Shown here in pieces: positions 1 to 8,292 of a stretch of 64,000 bases of DNA (position 1 is its first letter; every line of letters starts with the position of its first letter). This stretch comes from Collinsella sp. TF08-11AT (GTDB taxonomy: Bacteria; Actinomycetota; Coriobacteriia; Coriobacteriales; Coriobacteriaceae): contig NZ_QSRL01000003.1 in the NCBI RefSeq assembly GCF_003437035.1, positions 1-64,000 of the forward strand, in the 5' to 3' direction. Made by a program: the position numbers and the translations under genes. The notes under the pieces were generated by a model that was given only the letters and a program-made list of their open reading frames with translations, did not search any database and was not told the DNA's origin.

Positions 1-1196
1 TGCGCGAGGGCAGCGCCACCTACGGGAAGGTGTTCACCTGCACGCTCGACCCGAGCAAGGCCATCTACGTCCCGCGCGGCGTGGGCAACAGCTTCCAGGC
101 GCTCGAGGACGGCACCGCCTACACCTACCTGGTGGACGCCCACTGGTCGCTGGAGCTCAAGAGGACCTACACCTTCGTGAACCTCGCCGACCCCGAGCTC
201 GCCATCGAGTGGCCGATCCCGCTGGACCAGGCCACCGTCTCCGAGGCCGACCTCAACCACCCGATGCTGAGGGACGTCGTCCCCATGGCGCCGAAGCGCA
301 CCCTCGTCACCGGCTGCGACGGCCAGCTGGGCCATGCGGTGCGCGCGCTCGCCGAGGATCGCGGCGTGGCGAAGGACTTCGACTTCTGCGACATCGACAC
401 CTTCGACATGTCCGACCCGGAGGCCTATTCGCAGTACGACTGGTCGCTCTACGGCACCGTGATCAACTGCGGCGCCTACACGGCCGTGGATAAAGCGGAG
501 ACCCCCGAGGGCCGCGTGACCGCCTGGAAGGCCAACGCGACGGGGCCCGCCCTGCTCGCCCGCACCTGCGCCGGGCACGGGATCACGCTCGTCCACGTGT
601 CCTCCGACTACGTCTTCGACGGCACGGCCGAGGTCCACACCGAGGACGAGCCCCTCAGCCCGCTGTCCGTCTACGGCCAGACCAAGGCGGCCGGCGACAT
701 CGCCGTGGCCGGCTGCCCGCGCCACTACATCATGCGCTCCAGCTGGGTCATCGGCGAGGGCCATAACTTCGTCAAGACCATGAGGGGGCTGTCCGACCGC
801 GTCGCCGACCCCGAGGATAAGCTCACGCAGGTCACGGTCGTCGACGACCAGCTGGGCCGCCTGACCTTCACGCGCGACATGGCCGAGGGCATCTTCCACG
901 TGCTGGGGACGCACGCCCCCTACGGGACCTATAACTGCACCGGCTCCGGCGCCGTCAGGTCCTGGGCGGACATCGCCCGCGCCGTCTTCGAGGCCGCCAA
1001 CGGCAACGGGGAGAAAGTGGTCCCGGTCAGCACCGCCGACTACTACGCGAACGCCGCCGGCCCCATCGCCCCGCGCCCGGTCCACTCCGCGCTCGACCTG
1101 TCCAGGCTCGAGGCCGCCGGCTTCCACATGCCCGACTGGGAGGAAGAGCTGGGGGAGTACCTCAAGACTTTCGCCATGCAGGATGGTGAAGCCTAA
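1..1196 (+). CDS. rfbD: RmlC-RmlD fusion, dTDP-4-dehydrorhamnose 3,5-epimerase/reductase (5' end outside window)
   Basis: The reading frame is open from base 3, so the gene enters from the left. The first ~85 visible residues are the end of an RmlC-type cupin epimerase ([11 protein letters not shown], then a short tail). From about residue 100 an RmlD-type extended short-chain reductase follows: nucleotide motif [17 protein letters not shown], and the catalytic YxxxK in SVYGQTK. Together they would make the last two steps of dTDP-L-rhamnose synthesis in the cytoplasm, feeding the polysaccharide genes downstream. Its TAA overlaps the next ATG by one base, indicating translational coupling. Fusion of the two enzymes is seen in several Gram-positive groups. 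The family call is firm; the missing N-terminus is simply cut by the window edge. Confidence 0.9.
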   Translation, partial: REGSATYGKVFTCTLDPSKAIYVPRGVGNSFQALEDGTAYTYLVDAHWSLELKRTYTFVNLADPELAIEWPIPLDQATVSEADLNHPMLRDVVPMAPKRTLVTGCDGQLGHAVRALAEDRGVAKDFDFCDIDTFDMSDPEAYSQYDWSLYGTVINCGAYTAVDKAETPEGRVTAWKANATGPALLARTCAGHGITLVHVSSDYVFDGTAEVHTEDEPLSPLSVYGQTKAAGDIAVAGCPRHYIMRSSWVIGEGHNFVKTMRGLSDRVADPEDKLTQVTVVDDQLGRLTFTRDMAEGIFHVLGTHAPYGTYNCTGSGAVRSWADIARAVFEAANGNGEKVVPVSTADYYANAAGPIAPRPVHSALDLSRLEAAGFHMPDWEEELGEYLKTFAMQDGEA

Positions 1197-1777
1197 TGTT
1201 TGGTCAATATGGTCCTTCTGAGACGTTTAAAAATGTGTTGGCGCTACTTCTCACCAAGGTGTTGTTCCCTGGTGCGAGACTTGTCCGCCGCCCCTTTTAC
1301 CTTCGTGGTGGCAAGTGTCGCTTCGTTTATGGTGAGGGTTTCACCTGTGGTTATTCTTGTCGTTTCGACCTTGCTGGTGACGGCACCCCTCTAATTGTCG
1401 GCAAGAACTGCAAGATAAACGATCGAGTTCATATCTCTGCGCATGAGAGTGTCGTTATCGGAGATAACGTGCTCATGGCTTCGAATATTTTTATATCTGA
1501 TAACAGTCATGGGTCCTATGGCGACGATTCCTCGTTGCCCGATATGGCGCCTGATGATCGAAAGATAGTTACTAAGCCCGTGCGCATTGGCGATAACGTG
1601 TGGATAGGCGAAGGTGCAGCGGTGATGCCCGGTGTGACCATTGGCAACGGTGTGATTATCGGTACCAATGCGGTGGTGACTCGCGACGTTCCCGACAACG
1701 TGATCGTTGCCGGGGTTCCCGCTAAACCCATTAAGCGATTTGTGGGGGGGGGGTGGCTTCCCAGTGGAAAACGGTAA
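1196..1777 (+). CDS. Left-handed beta-helix acyltransferase (polysaccharide O-acetyltransferase)
   Basis: 193 residues. Hexapeptide-repeat pattern runs through the second half ([30 protein letters not shown]), with the loop NSHGSYGDD that carries the usual catalytic histidine of WcaF/maltose-acetyltransferase-like enzymes. It probably transfers an acetyl group from acetyl-CoA to a sugar of the exported glycan. The ATG overlaps the preceding stop. The last 12 codons run through a 10-G tract, giving [12 protein letters not shown]; loss of one G would fuse the protein in frame to the downstream glycosyltransferase, and gain of one G would give a different short tail. The sugar acceptor cannot be told from sequence. 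Confidence 0.85.
   Translation: MFGQYGPSETFKNVLALLLTKVLFPGARLVRRPFYLRGGKCRFVYGEGFTCGYSCRFDLAGDGTPLIVGKNCKINDRVHISAHESVVIGDNVLMASNIFISDNSHGSYGDDSSLPDMAPDDRKIVTKPVRIGDNVWIGEGAAVMPGVTIGNGVIIGTNAVVTRDVPDNVIVAGVPAKPIKRFVGGGWLPSGKR
1744..1753 (+). repeat. Poly-G tract of 10 at the acetyltransferase 3' end
   Basis: Ten consecutive G residues lie inside the acetyltransferase reading frame, 10 bases before the GTG start of the next gene. Such tracts are classical slipped-strand sites. Here a one-base deletion would put the acetyltransferase frame into the glycosyltransferase frame. It may also simply be a sequencing-prone homopolymer. Confidence 0.7.
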
Positions 1778-2759
1778 GACCCCAAAGGTAAGCATCGTCG
1801 TCCCCATGTATAACGTGGGCGAATACGCCGCGGCTTGTCTTCGCTCTCTTATGGGCCAGACGTATAAAAACATAGAAATTGTGGTTGTTGATGATGGGGC
1901 AACCGATGATACGGCAGATATATGTGCCCGTACCATTGCGGATGATGATCGAGTTAAACTCGTGCACAAGGAGAACGGAGGCCTCTCTTCCGCTCGTAAC
2001 TTCGGCCTCGCCCGTGCTACTGGCGACTTTGTCACATTTGTGGACGGTGACGATGTCCTGGACAAGTGGGCCGTGGGGCATATGGTTGCCCTTGCCCAGA
2101 AGACGGGCGTGCCGCTTGTCACATGTGAATATAAGAAGATTGACTCGACTGACGACTTTGGGTGTCAAGAGATTGGCGAAGGCAAGATCGTTTCCGGCGA
2201 CGAACTTCTTGGAATGTTGCTTCTGCTTAACGGTGAGTCCGGCTCTGCCTGCGCGAAGCTGTATGCTAGGGAACTATTCCCGCTCCTTGCGTTTCCCGAG
2301 GGACAACTGTTCGAGGACTTTGGCGTTGAAGCTACTGTCTTCTCTAGTGTTGATAAGGCTTGTATTTCTGGCGCAGAGCTTTATGGCTATCTTGCCCGCG
2401 AGGGTTCCATTACTACGAATAAGAAATACGAAGACAAGCACCTTGAGGGCATGGAAGCGTCTTTGTCAACTGTGAGAGACGTGGTTGATGATAGACCTGA
2501 GTTGAAAGATGCGTTTGCTTGCTTTGAGGCTTTTTGCTCTCTTCGCGTTGCGTCGAGGCTGGATTTGAATAAATGCATCGACAGGCGCAAGGCTAAGGCT
2601 TATGTCCTTAATGCGAGGAAACGCTGCAGGAAGGTCGCCGGCAACCCTCTTGCGAGCAAGACTTGGCGCTTTCGCTGCGGGCTTTTTGCATCTTCGCCAG
2701 CACTTCATAATCTTGTATACAGCCTTTACGGCAACTTGACCGGAAAGGTCGTAGGATGA
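1764..2759 (+). CDS. Family 2 glycosyltransferase
   Basis: About 331 residues from a GTG start at 1764, overlapping the end of the acetyltransferase; a longer frame from 1707 exists but its extra 19 residues only translate the poly-G overlap. GT-A fold signatures: [15 protein letters not shown] at the N-terminus, [11 protein letters not shown] (nucleotide-binding Asp), and FVDGDDVLD (the DxD metal site). The enzyme should add one sugar to the undecaprenyl-linked repeat unit at the inner membrane face. The 3' end overlaps the start of the polymerase gene (ATGATGGAT around 2756). Donor and acceptor are unknown. Confidence 0.9.
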   Translation: MENGKTPKVSIVVPMYNVGEYAAACLRSLMGQTYKNIEIVVVDDGATDDTADICARTIADDDRVKLVHKENGGLSSARNFGLARATGDFVTFVDGDDVLDKWAVGHMVALAQKTGVPLVTCEYKKIDSTDDFGCQEIGEGKIVSGDELLGMLLLLNGESGSACAKLYARELFPLLAFPEGQLFEDFGVEATVFSSVDKACISGAELYGYLAREGSITTNKKYEDKHLEGMEASLSTVRDVVDDRPELKDAFACFEAFCSLRVASRLDLNKCIDRRKAKAYVLNARKRCRKVAGNPLASKTWRFRCGLFASSPALHNLVYSLYGNLTGKVVG

Positions 2760-4009
2760 TGGATACACTCGAGCTTGATTTGACAAACTCGCATCGCATT
2801 GTTCCTCGCAAATCTGACGCCGGTGCATATAACAACGCCTATTTTCTCCTCGCCCTTCTATCATGCTTTCTCTTTCCTTTTGCTTCGATTTTCTTCATTA
2901 TTCTTTATATTAGGTCCGAGAAGCATTCGAGTGTGGGCCTGGCGATTCTGGTTGGTCTTTGCTCTGGCGCAATTGCCTATGGGGTTAATACGACATTAAT
3001 GGCTGACATTGATCGATATACCAACAGTCTGCCTATCTTTCGTGAGACATCATTTTGGGACCTCCTTTCAATCAAGGGTGTCTATTCCTCTGTGGGGTCT
3101 CATGGTTACAACCTTTTTGCTTGGATTGTTTCGAGATTTAATGATGACCATCTTCTGCGAAGCGCAGTTACAGCAACTTTTTACTCAGTCTTGGCCTTTA
3201 TTGTTGACGATTATGCCGTGCTTCAGGGGTGGTCGTTTAGGAGGACTTGTGCCGCCCTTTTGATTTCAGTGGCAATCCCACCGTTTTTCAACGTTCTCTC
3301 TTATGCAAAAAGTACCCCGGCTTTTTCGTTGCTTCTGTTGGCACTCTATTTGGACTTTGGGAAGCGTACCGGGCCGGTTGTATTGATTTTGCTTTACGCC
3401 TTTGCCGCCTCTACTCATTCATCTGTTTTACCGGTGATAGCTTTAAGAGTTGTGCTGCTTTTCGTAAAAAATGAGATTGCCATTTACGGCATCAGTCTTG
3501 CATTACTTCCTTTATCAAATATGCTTTCCGCCGCCTTACCGGCCTCCTTCAGGACGATACCTGTTCTTTCTCTATTTATGAGCGCTTTGGATAAGTTTTC
3601 TGTATATAGCGAGTTCAGCGATTGGGGATGGGCCGCGGCATCTCAACATAGTGTGTTGCTTATGGGGTACCGATATTATTTTGAAGCTATCGCTGTTTTC
3701 TGCATCCTTTTGGTGTTTAGGCGTTACGACGTTTCTAAATCCGGTTTGCTTGTTTTTTCAGGCATTTGGTCTGCCCTATGCATTGCAGTTTCAGTATTTT
3801 TTGCCGCAGATGTTTTCTTTCGGTATGCGATGCCTTGCTCAACGTTGTTTGTCTTAGCTTCTTTGAGTCATAAGGATGATGCCGTAAATCTATTTATAGA
3901 TATCGCACTTGCGATTATTGCGGTTATCGGTTTTGTCGTTCAGTGGGCTTATCTCGCAAGCGTCGCCGATATGTCCTGCTTTATTCTTCATGGTTTGTTC
4001 GGAGTTTAG
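2756..4009 (+). CDS. EpsG-family polysaccharide polymerase (Wzy-like membrane protein)
   Basis: 417 residues, very hydrophobic with roughly ten predicted membrane spans starting near residue 27. The motif DIDRY near residue 85, after the second span, is typical of EpsG-family polymerases (DxxRY), and a long outside loop containing SVGSHGYNLF follows. Position between glycosyltransferase and flippase genes fits a repeat-unit polymerase acting on the outer face of the membrane. Composition is clearly AT-richer than the housekeeping genes, as is usual for horizontally exchanged polymerase genes. Two start codons (2756 and 2759) are equally possible. Confidence 0.8.
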   Translation: MMDTLELDLTNSHRIVPRKSDAGAYNNAYFLLALLSCFLFPFASIFFIILYIRSEKHSSVGLAILVGLCSGAIAYGVNTTLMADIDRYTNSLPIFRETSFWDLLSIKGVYSSVGSHGYNLFAWIVSRFNDDHLLRSAVTATFYSVLAFIVDDYAVLQGWSFRRTCAALLISVAIPPFFNVLSYAKSTPAFSLLLLALYLDFGKRTGPVVLILLYAFAASTHSSVLPVIALRVVLLFVKNEIAIYGISLALLPLSNMLSAALPASFRTIPVLSLFMSALDKFSVYSEFSDWGWAAASQHSVLLMGYRYYFEAIAVFCILLVFRRYDVSKSGLLVFSGIWSALCIAVSVFFAADVFFRYAMPCSTLFVLASLSHKDDAVNLFIDIALAIIAVIGFVVQWAYLASVADMSCFILHGLFGV

Positions 4010-4011
4010 TT

Positions 4012-5271
4012 TTGAGTTCTCAACACAAACATTTCTACAGCAATGTCGTTTGGCAGTACGGACTGCAGATTGTTAAGTATATTTTTCCCCTCATTACGCT
4101 GCCTTATCTGACACGCGTGCTTCTGCCGGAGGGTTACGCGATCTACGCGTATGTTGTGTCGTTCATGACTTTCGCCCAGACTTTCGTCGATTTTGGCTTC
4201 AACCTTTCCGGTACTAAACGCATAGCAAAATCCGAGACTGTCGAAGAGGAGAACCGGGCTATCGGCGCTGTGACAGAGGCTCGCCTGTTGCTTGGTGTAG
4301 CGACCGGCGCTGTCGTTGTTGTTGTGGCCTGGTTCATCCCCATTACTCATTCGAACATGCTATATACCATGCTTGCATTTGTTGCTGTATTCGGTAAGGC
4401 AGTTGCTCCGGACTTTCTTTTCCAGGGACATGAAAACATGGGCCCATTGACGACTCGCTATTTTGTCTCGAAGGGTGTCTCTACTGCCTTGACGTTCGTC
4501 GTTGTCCATTCTATCGATGACATTCTGTGGATTCCTATTCTCGACATCCTTTCGAGCGTTATTGCCCTTGCCTGGTCTTTCATTTCCGCCAAGCGAATGT
4601 TCGGTACCACCATTACGTTCGTCCCCCTATGCGAGGCGCTTTCAGAGCTGAAGGTTTCCGCGCTCTATTGTTTCTCGAACATGGCCTCCGTCGTTTTTTC
4701 CGGTTTCACTACGCTTTTGATTGGTATCGTGATTACCAACAAGGCGATGATTTCCTACTGGTCCCTTGCTGTGACTGCAATTAATGCTATCCAGTCCCTT
4801 TATTCGCCAATTGTGAACAGTCTGTACCCCCATATGGTCAAGGGGGGTGACTACGGTTTTGCAAGGAAGTTGCTCCTTGTCTCTATACCCGTTCTGCTCA
4901 TTGGCACCATCGCTTTCGCAGCGCTTTCCGATGTAGTTATGCTCGTGCTCGGTGGCAAGGACTATCTATCAGGTTCCTGGGTTATCGCCTGGGCTTCACC
5001 CGTACTCCTGTTTTCCTTCTATGCAACGATGGTCGGCTGGCCGATTCTTGGCGCCTCTGGCAAAGTCACTGAGGTTACCTTCACCACAGTTGGATCTGCT
5101 GTATTTTGCATTGTTTCGCTTTTGACCGTGTCTGCAATAGGAGTCGCGAGTTTGCAGGTCATTTGCATCATCCGTTGCCTTACTGAGGCAATTATGTGCG
5201 TGAGTCGCATTTGGCTCGCGCGCGGATACTTGTTTCCGTCTCGAAGTGTTACCGCCGATTGCGAAAGGTAG
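4012..5271 (+). CDS. Wzx-type oligosaccharide flippase
   Basis: About 419 residues with 12 or more membrane spans; N-terminal stretch YGLQIVKYIFPLITLPYLTR is the typical beginning of polysaccharide biosynthesis export (MOP superfamily) proteins. The start chosen is TTG 4012, two bases after the polymerase stop, with GGAG at 4001-4004; the longer ATG reading from 3943 only adds residues antithetical to the family. It should flip lipid-linked repeat units across the membrane for the EpsG-like polymerase upstream. Confidence 0.87.
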   Translation: MSSQHKHFYSNVVWQYGLQIVKYIFPLITLPYLTRVLLPEGYAIYAYVVSFMTFAQTFVDFGFNLSGTKRIAKSETVEEENRAIGAVTEARLLLGVATGAVVVVVAWFIPITHSNMLYTMLAFVAVFGKAVAPDFLFQGHENMGPLTTRYFVSKGVSTALTFVVVHSIDDILWIPILDILSSVIALAWSFISAKRMFGTTITFVPLCEALSELKVSALYCFSNMASVVFSGFTTLLIGIVITNKAMISYWSLAVTAINAIQSLYSPIVNSLYPHMVKGGDYGFARKLLLVSIPVLLIGTIAFAALSDVVMLVLGGKDYLSGSWVIAWASPVLLFSFYATMVGWPILGASGKVTEVTFTTVGSAVFCIVSLLTVSAIGVASLQVICIIRCLTEAIMCVSRIWLARGYLFPSRSVTADCER

Positions 5272-5281
5272 GGAATAAGAA

Positions 5282-6376
5282 ATGAAAAAGTGCGTCGGTA
5301 TATTGTCACGCCATGCAGTGCCGAACTACGGTTCCATTCTGCAAGCATATGCCCTTCAGGATGCGTTCGCCTCAATGGGTATCAATGCTGAGTATGTTGA
5401 CTACCGCATCCCCCGGGACTTTCCTTTAGCAGATGCCATGAGGACCTCTGGCGCGCTCGGTCCGATTCGTGCGATTCCAAAAGCGATTGGTGCCCGTAAG
5501 TTCGAGGCGATGAGGAGTGATTTGTTGAAGCAGAGCCGTAGGGTTACCGACTCAGAAGAGCTCGGTAAGCTTCTTGCGGAGTACCCTGTCCTTTGTGTGG
5601 GAGGCGACCAAGTGTGGAACATCATGTCTGATGGAAACATCGAGGGCGCCTACCTTTTGGAGGGCGCATCAGACGATGCCTACAAGTTCTCCTTCTCTTC
5701 CTCCTTTGGTAAAAATGGCCTCGATCCACGCGAACGCGAACGTGCCGCCAAAGCGTTTGCGCGCTTTGATAGGCTTTCAGTGCGCGAGGAAAGTGGGCAG
5801 AAAACTCTTGAGGAAATGGGACTTGAGGCGCAAACCGTTGTCGACCCCGTGCACCTGCTCTCAAAAGAGGCCTGGTTTGATCGTATTGAGCCTCGTGCTC
5901 CCCGCGGGGTGAATGGGAAGTACTGCCTGATCTACAACCTGCATCCAAGCGATGCATTCGACCGCTATTCTGCTGCCGCATGCAAGTCACTCGGCCTCGA
6001 GGTCGTTAGCATTCGTCCGTCGCTTCGTAAGACGATGGGGAAGAATTTGTTCTACCCGTCGCTTCATGAATTCCTTTGGCTGTTTGACAATGCTACCTGC
6101 GTGCTCACGGATTCATTCCACGGGACTGCTTTTTCGTTGCTGTTCAATACGCCCTTTGTCGATATTCTGCCTGAGCAGTATGCGGAGCGTAACAAAGCAA
6201 TTCTTTCTCGCTACGGGTTGGATTCCCGCATAAGCACGGAGCTTCAGCCAGAAGAGCTTTGCCTCAACGATTTTGATTGGGCGGGCGTCAATGAGTCGCT
6301 TGCCGTCAACCGTGAGTCCTCCTTGGAGTTCCTTTGTGACACCGTTGGCGAGTTCTCCGCCCGTCTTGCTCGCTAG
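5282..6376 (+). CDS. Polysaccharide pyruvyl transferase family protein
   Basis: 364 residues of the PF04230 (CsaB-like) family: N-terminal GILSRHAVPNYGSILQAYAL, central VGGDQVWN, and DSFHGTAFSLLFNTPFV near residue 280 with the conserved DSFHG. Family members put a ketal-linked pyruvate on sugars, giving the polymer a negative charge; others act on unrelated substrates, so the chemistry is inferred from the context of a capsule-type operon. It is separated by 10 bases from the flippase gene. Confidence 0.85.
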   Translation: MKKCVGILSRHAVPNYGSILQAYALQDAFASMGINAEYVDYRIPRDFPLADAMRTSGALGPIRAIPKAIGARKFEAMRSDLLKQSRRVTDSEELGKLLAEYPVLCVGGDQVWNIMSDGNIEGAYLLEGASDDAYKFSFSSSFGKNGLDPRERERAAKAFARFDRLSVREESGQKTLEEMGLEAQTVVDPVHLLSKEAWFDRIEPRAPRGVNGKYCLIYNLHPSDAFDRYSAAACKSLGLEVVSIRPSLRKTMGKNLFYPSLHEFLWLFDNATCVLTDSFHGTAFSLLFNTPFVDILPEQYAERNKAILSRYGLDSRISTELQPEELCLNDFDWAGVNESLAVNRESSLEFLCDTVGEFSARLAR

Positions 6377-6399
6377 AATAATGAATGGAAGGTCGTATT

Positions 6400-7413
6400 T
6401 TGAGTCAGCCATCTGTTTCCATCATCGTCGCTGTTTACAAATCTGAACAATTTCTGCCGAAGCTTCTTCATTCCTTTGAGGTTCAAACCCATAAGAATCT
6501 CCAGATTATTCTAGTTGACGATGGTTCTCCCGATGACAGCGGTCGCATCTGTGATGACTATGCTACACGTGACCCTAGGGCTATTGTTATTCACAAGCCT
6601 AATGGCGGCACTTGCTCCGCTAGGAATGCGGGACTTGGTGTCGCGACGGGTGACTATCTCATGATTGTGGACGGTGACGACTGGCTGGAGCCCGATTGTG
6701 TCGAATATTTGGTCGACTTGGCAGAGAGCACCGGCTCCGACATGTCCTACTCGGTGAATCTCTTTACAACGCGCGATAGGGAGCAGATTGTTGAGGATGT
6801 CCGAGAGACCTGGTCGGCAGAGCGCGCTACCTCTGCCATCATCTATCCCTTTATGCGACTAGGGCCTTGGAATAAGTTGTACAAACGTTCCGTAGTTGTC
6901 GACAACAATATTTCGTTTTCCGTTCCTTGGTTCGGCGAGGGTCTGTACTTTGCTACCGAGGTTGCACAGCACTCTAATCATGTGGGCGTCGGTAGACGTA
7001 AGGTCTACAACTACCGTCTGAATAACATGGGTAGCGGTCTTACCAACTACAACGTTCAAAATGGCAAGAACGCCCTTGGAAATATTAAATTCATTAAAGA
7101 GAACTTGACTCTGGACACTCCGATGGTTCGCCACGCATGCGATTGGCATATCTGGCGAAACTACGAGTTCCTACTCACTCAGATAATAGGTGCGGATGAA
7201 ATGGACTCCGAAGGTGAACTCGTGAAAGAATGTACGGCGTACGTTAGGAAGAACTGGCTGTCCGTGTTCAAGAACAGCGAGGTCGGCCGTTCCGAGAAAG
7301 TAAAGATTGCATGCTGCGGCATGGCACCCGTGCTTTACGCGAAGCTGGTCATAGATCGAAATCGGAAGGGGCTCGAGGCCGATAAAGGCAAGTTCATGGA
7401 TGTCGAGGAGTAG
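6400..7413 (+). CDS. Family 2 glycosyltransferase
   Basis: About 337 residues. VSIIVAVYKSEQFLPKLL, ILVDDGSPDDS and IVDGDDWLEP mark the GT-A core; LGPWNKLYKR is the conserved acceptor-side motif of EpsJ/WcaA-like enzymes. I prefer TTG 6400 because GGAAGG (6387-6392) sits seven bases before it; ATG 6385 in the same frame adds five residues and would lack that site. A second sugar-adding enzyme for the repeat unit. Its end overlaps the start region of the dehydrogenase gene by spacing only. Confidence 0.88.
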   Translation: MSQPSVSIIVAVYKSEQFLPKLLHSFEVQTHKNLQIILVDDGSPDDSGRICDDYATRDPRAIVIHKPNGGTCSARNAGLGVATGDYLMIVDGDDWLEPDCVEYLVDLAESTGSDMSYSVNLFTTRDREQIVEDVRETWSAERATSAIIYPFMRLGPWNKLYKRSVVVDNNISFSVPWFGEGLYFATEVAQHSNHVGVGRRKVYNYRLNNMGSGLTNYNVQNGKNALGNIKFIKENLTLDTPMVRHACDWHIWRNYEFLLTQIIGADEMDSEGELVKECTAYVRKNWLSVFKNSEVGRSEKVKIACCGMAPVLYAKLVIDRNRKGLEADKGKFMDVEE

Positions 7414-7417
7414 GTGC

Positions 7418-8257
7418 ATGGCGAATTTAAAGCACGCAATCAAGCAGGGTATCGTCGCTCTTAAAGCCAAGAATATACAGCCTGTGATGCAGGCCGTCGG
7501 CGATGAATGCTTGCTCAAGGGGAAGACCGCCCTCGTAGTGGGAGGCTCAGGCGGAATCGGCAAGGCGGTCGCCAAGGCGTTCCTGAAGAACGGCGCGAAT
7601 GTTGTCATCGCCGGCACTAGGCGCGCGAAGGTCGACAAGGTGGTGTTAGAGCTTGGCGGGAATTGCGCCGGGGTTGTTGTCGACCTTGCCGAGCCAGAGA
7701 CCTTTTCGAAAGTCATCGACGAGGCGGTGGCATTCTACGGCCCCATCAATATCCTAGTCAATTCTGCCGGCGTTCACACCGAGGACGTCTCCATGGGCGG
7801 GTTTCTCGATTTTTCAGTTGAGGAATACGATCGTATCTTGGACATCAACCTGCGCGGCGTCTACTTCATGGTGCAGTCTGTTGCAAAGCGCATGATTTCC
7901 GATAAGGTCAGCAATGGGCATATCCTTATCGTCTCATCCTCGGCCGGCAACGAGCCCGCATGGTCTCCCTACCGCGTGTCGAAGTGGGGTCTGAAGGGCA
8001 TCACTGAGGGCATGGCATCCGCCCTGGTTCCTCATGGCATTGTAGTCAACGCGATTGCGCCCGGCAGTACGGCGACTCCTCTTCTTGGCGTCGAGAAGGG
8101 CGACAGCATCTCCGCTGAGGACAACAGGCTTGGCAGGTTCGCCATGCCCGAGGAGATCGCAGAGTTCGCCGTGATGTTGGCCAGCCCCATGGGCGACATG
8201 GTCGTTGGCGATACTTTGTACGTCTCCGGTGGCCGTGGGGTCTGTGATATCCGGTAG
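7418..8257 (+). CDS. Short-chain dehydrogenase/reductase
   Basis: 279 residues. Rossmann motif GGSGGIGKAV (TGxxxGxG equivalent), NSAG, catalytic serine in VSSSAG and YRVSK active site. The start ATG 7418 has GAGGAG just upstream. It is the last gene of the polysaccharide operon, so it may reduce or epimerise a nucleotide sugar or polyol precursor; classical SDRs of this type also reduce 3-ketoacyl groups, so the substrate is open. About 35 residues before the Rossmann fold form an unusual basic N-terminal extension. Confidence 0.85.
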   Translation: MANLKHAIKQGIVALKAKNIQPVMQAVGDECLLKGKTALVVGGSGGIGKAVAKAFLKNGANVVIAGTRRAKVDKVVLELGGNCAGVVVDLAEPETFSKVIDEAVAFYGPINILVNSAGVHTEDVSMGGFLDFSVEEYDRILDINLRGVYFMVQSVAKRMISDKVSNGHILIVSSSAGNEPAWSPYRVSKWGLKGITEGMASALVPHGIVVNAIAPGSTATPLLGVEKGDSISAEDNRLGRFAMPEEIAEFAVMLASPMGDMVVGDTLYVSGGRGVCDIR

Positions 8258-8292
8258 CGGCTTTGCGGGCGCTTCAAAGTATGAGATCTCCT

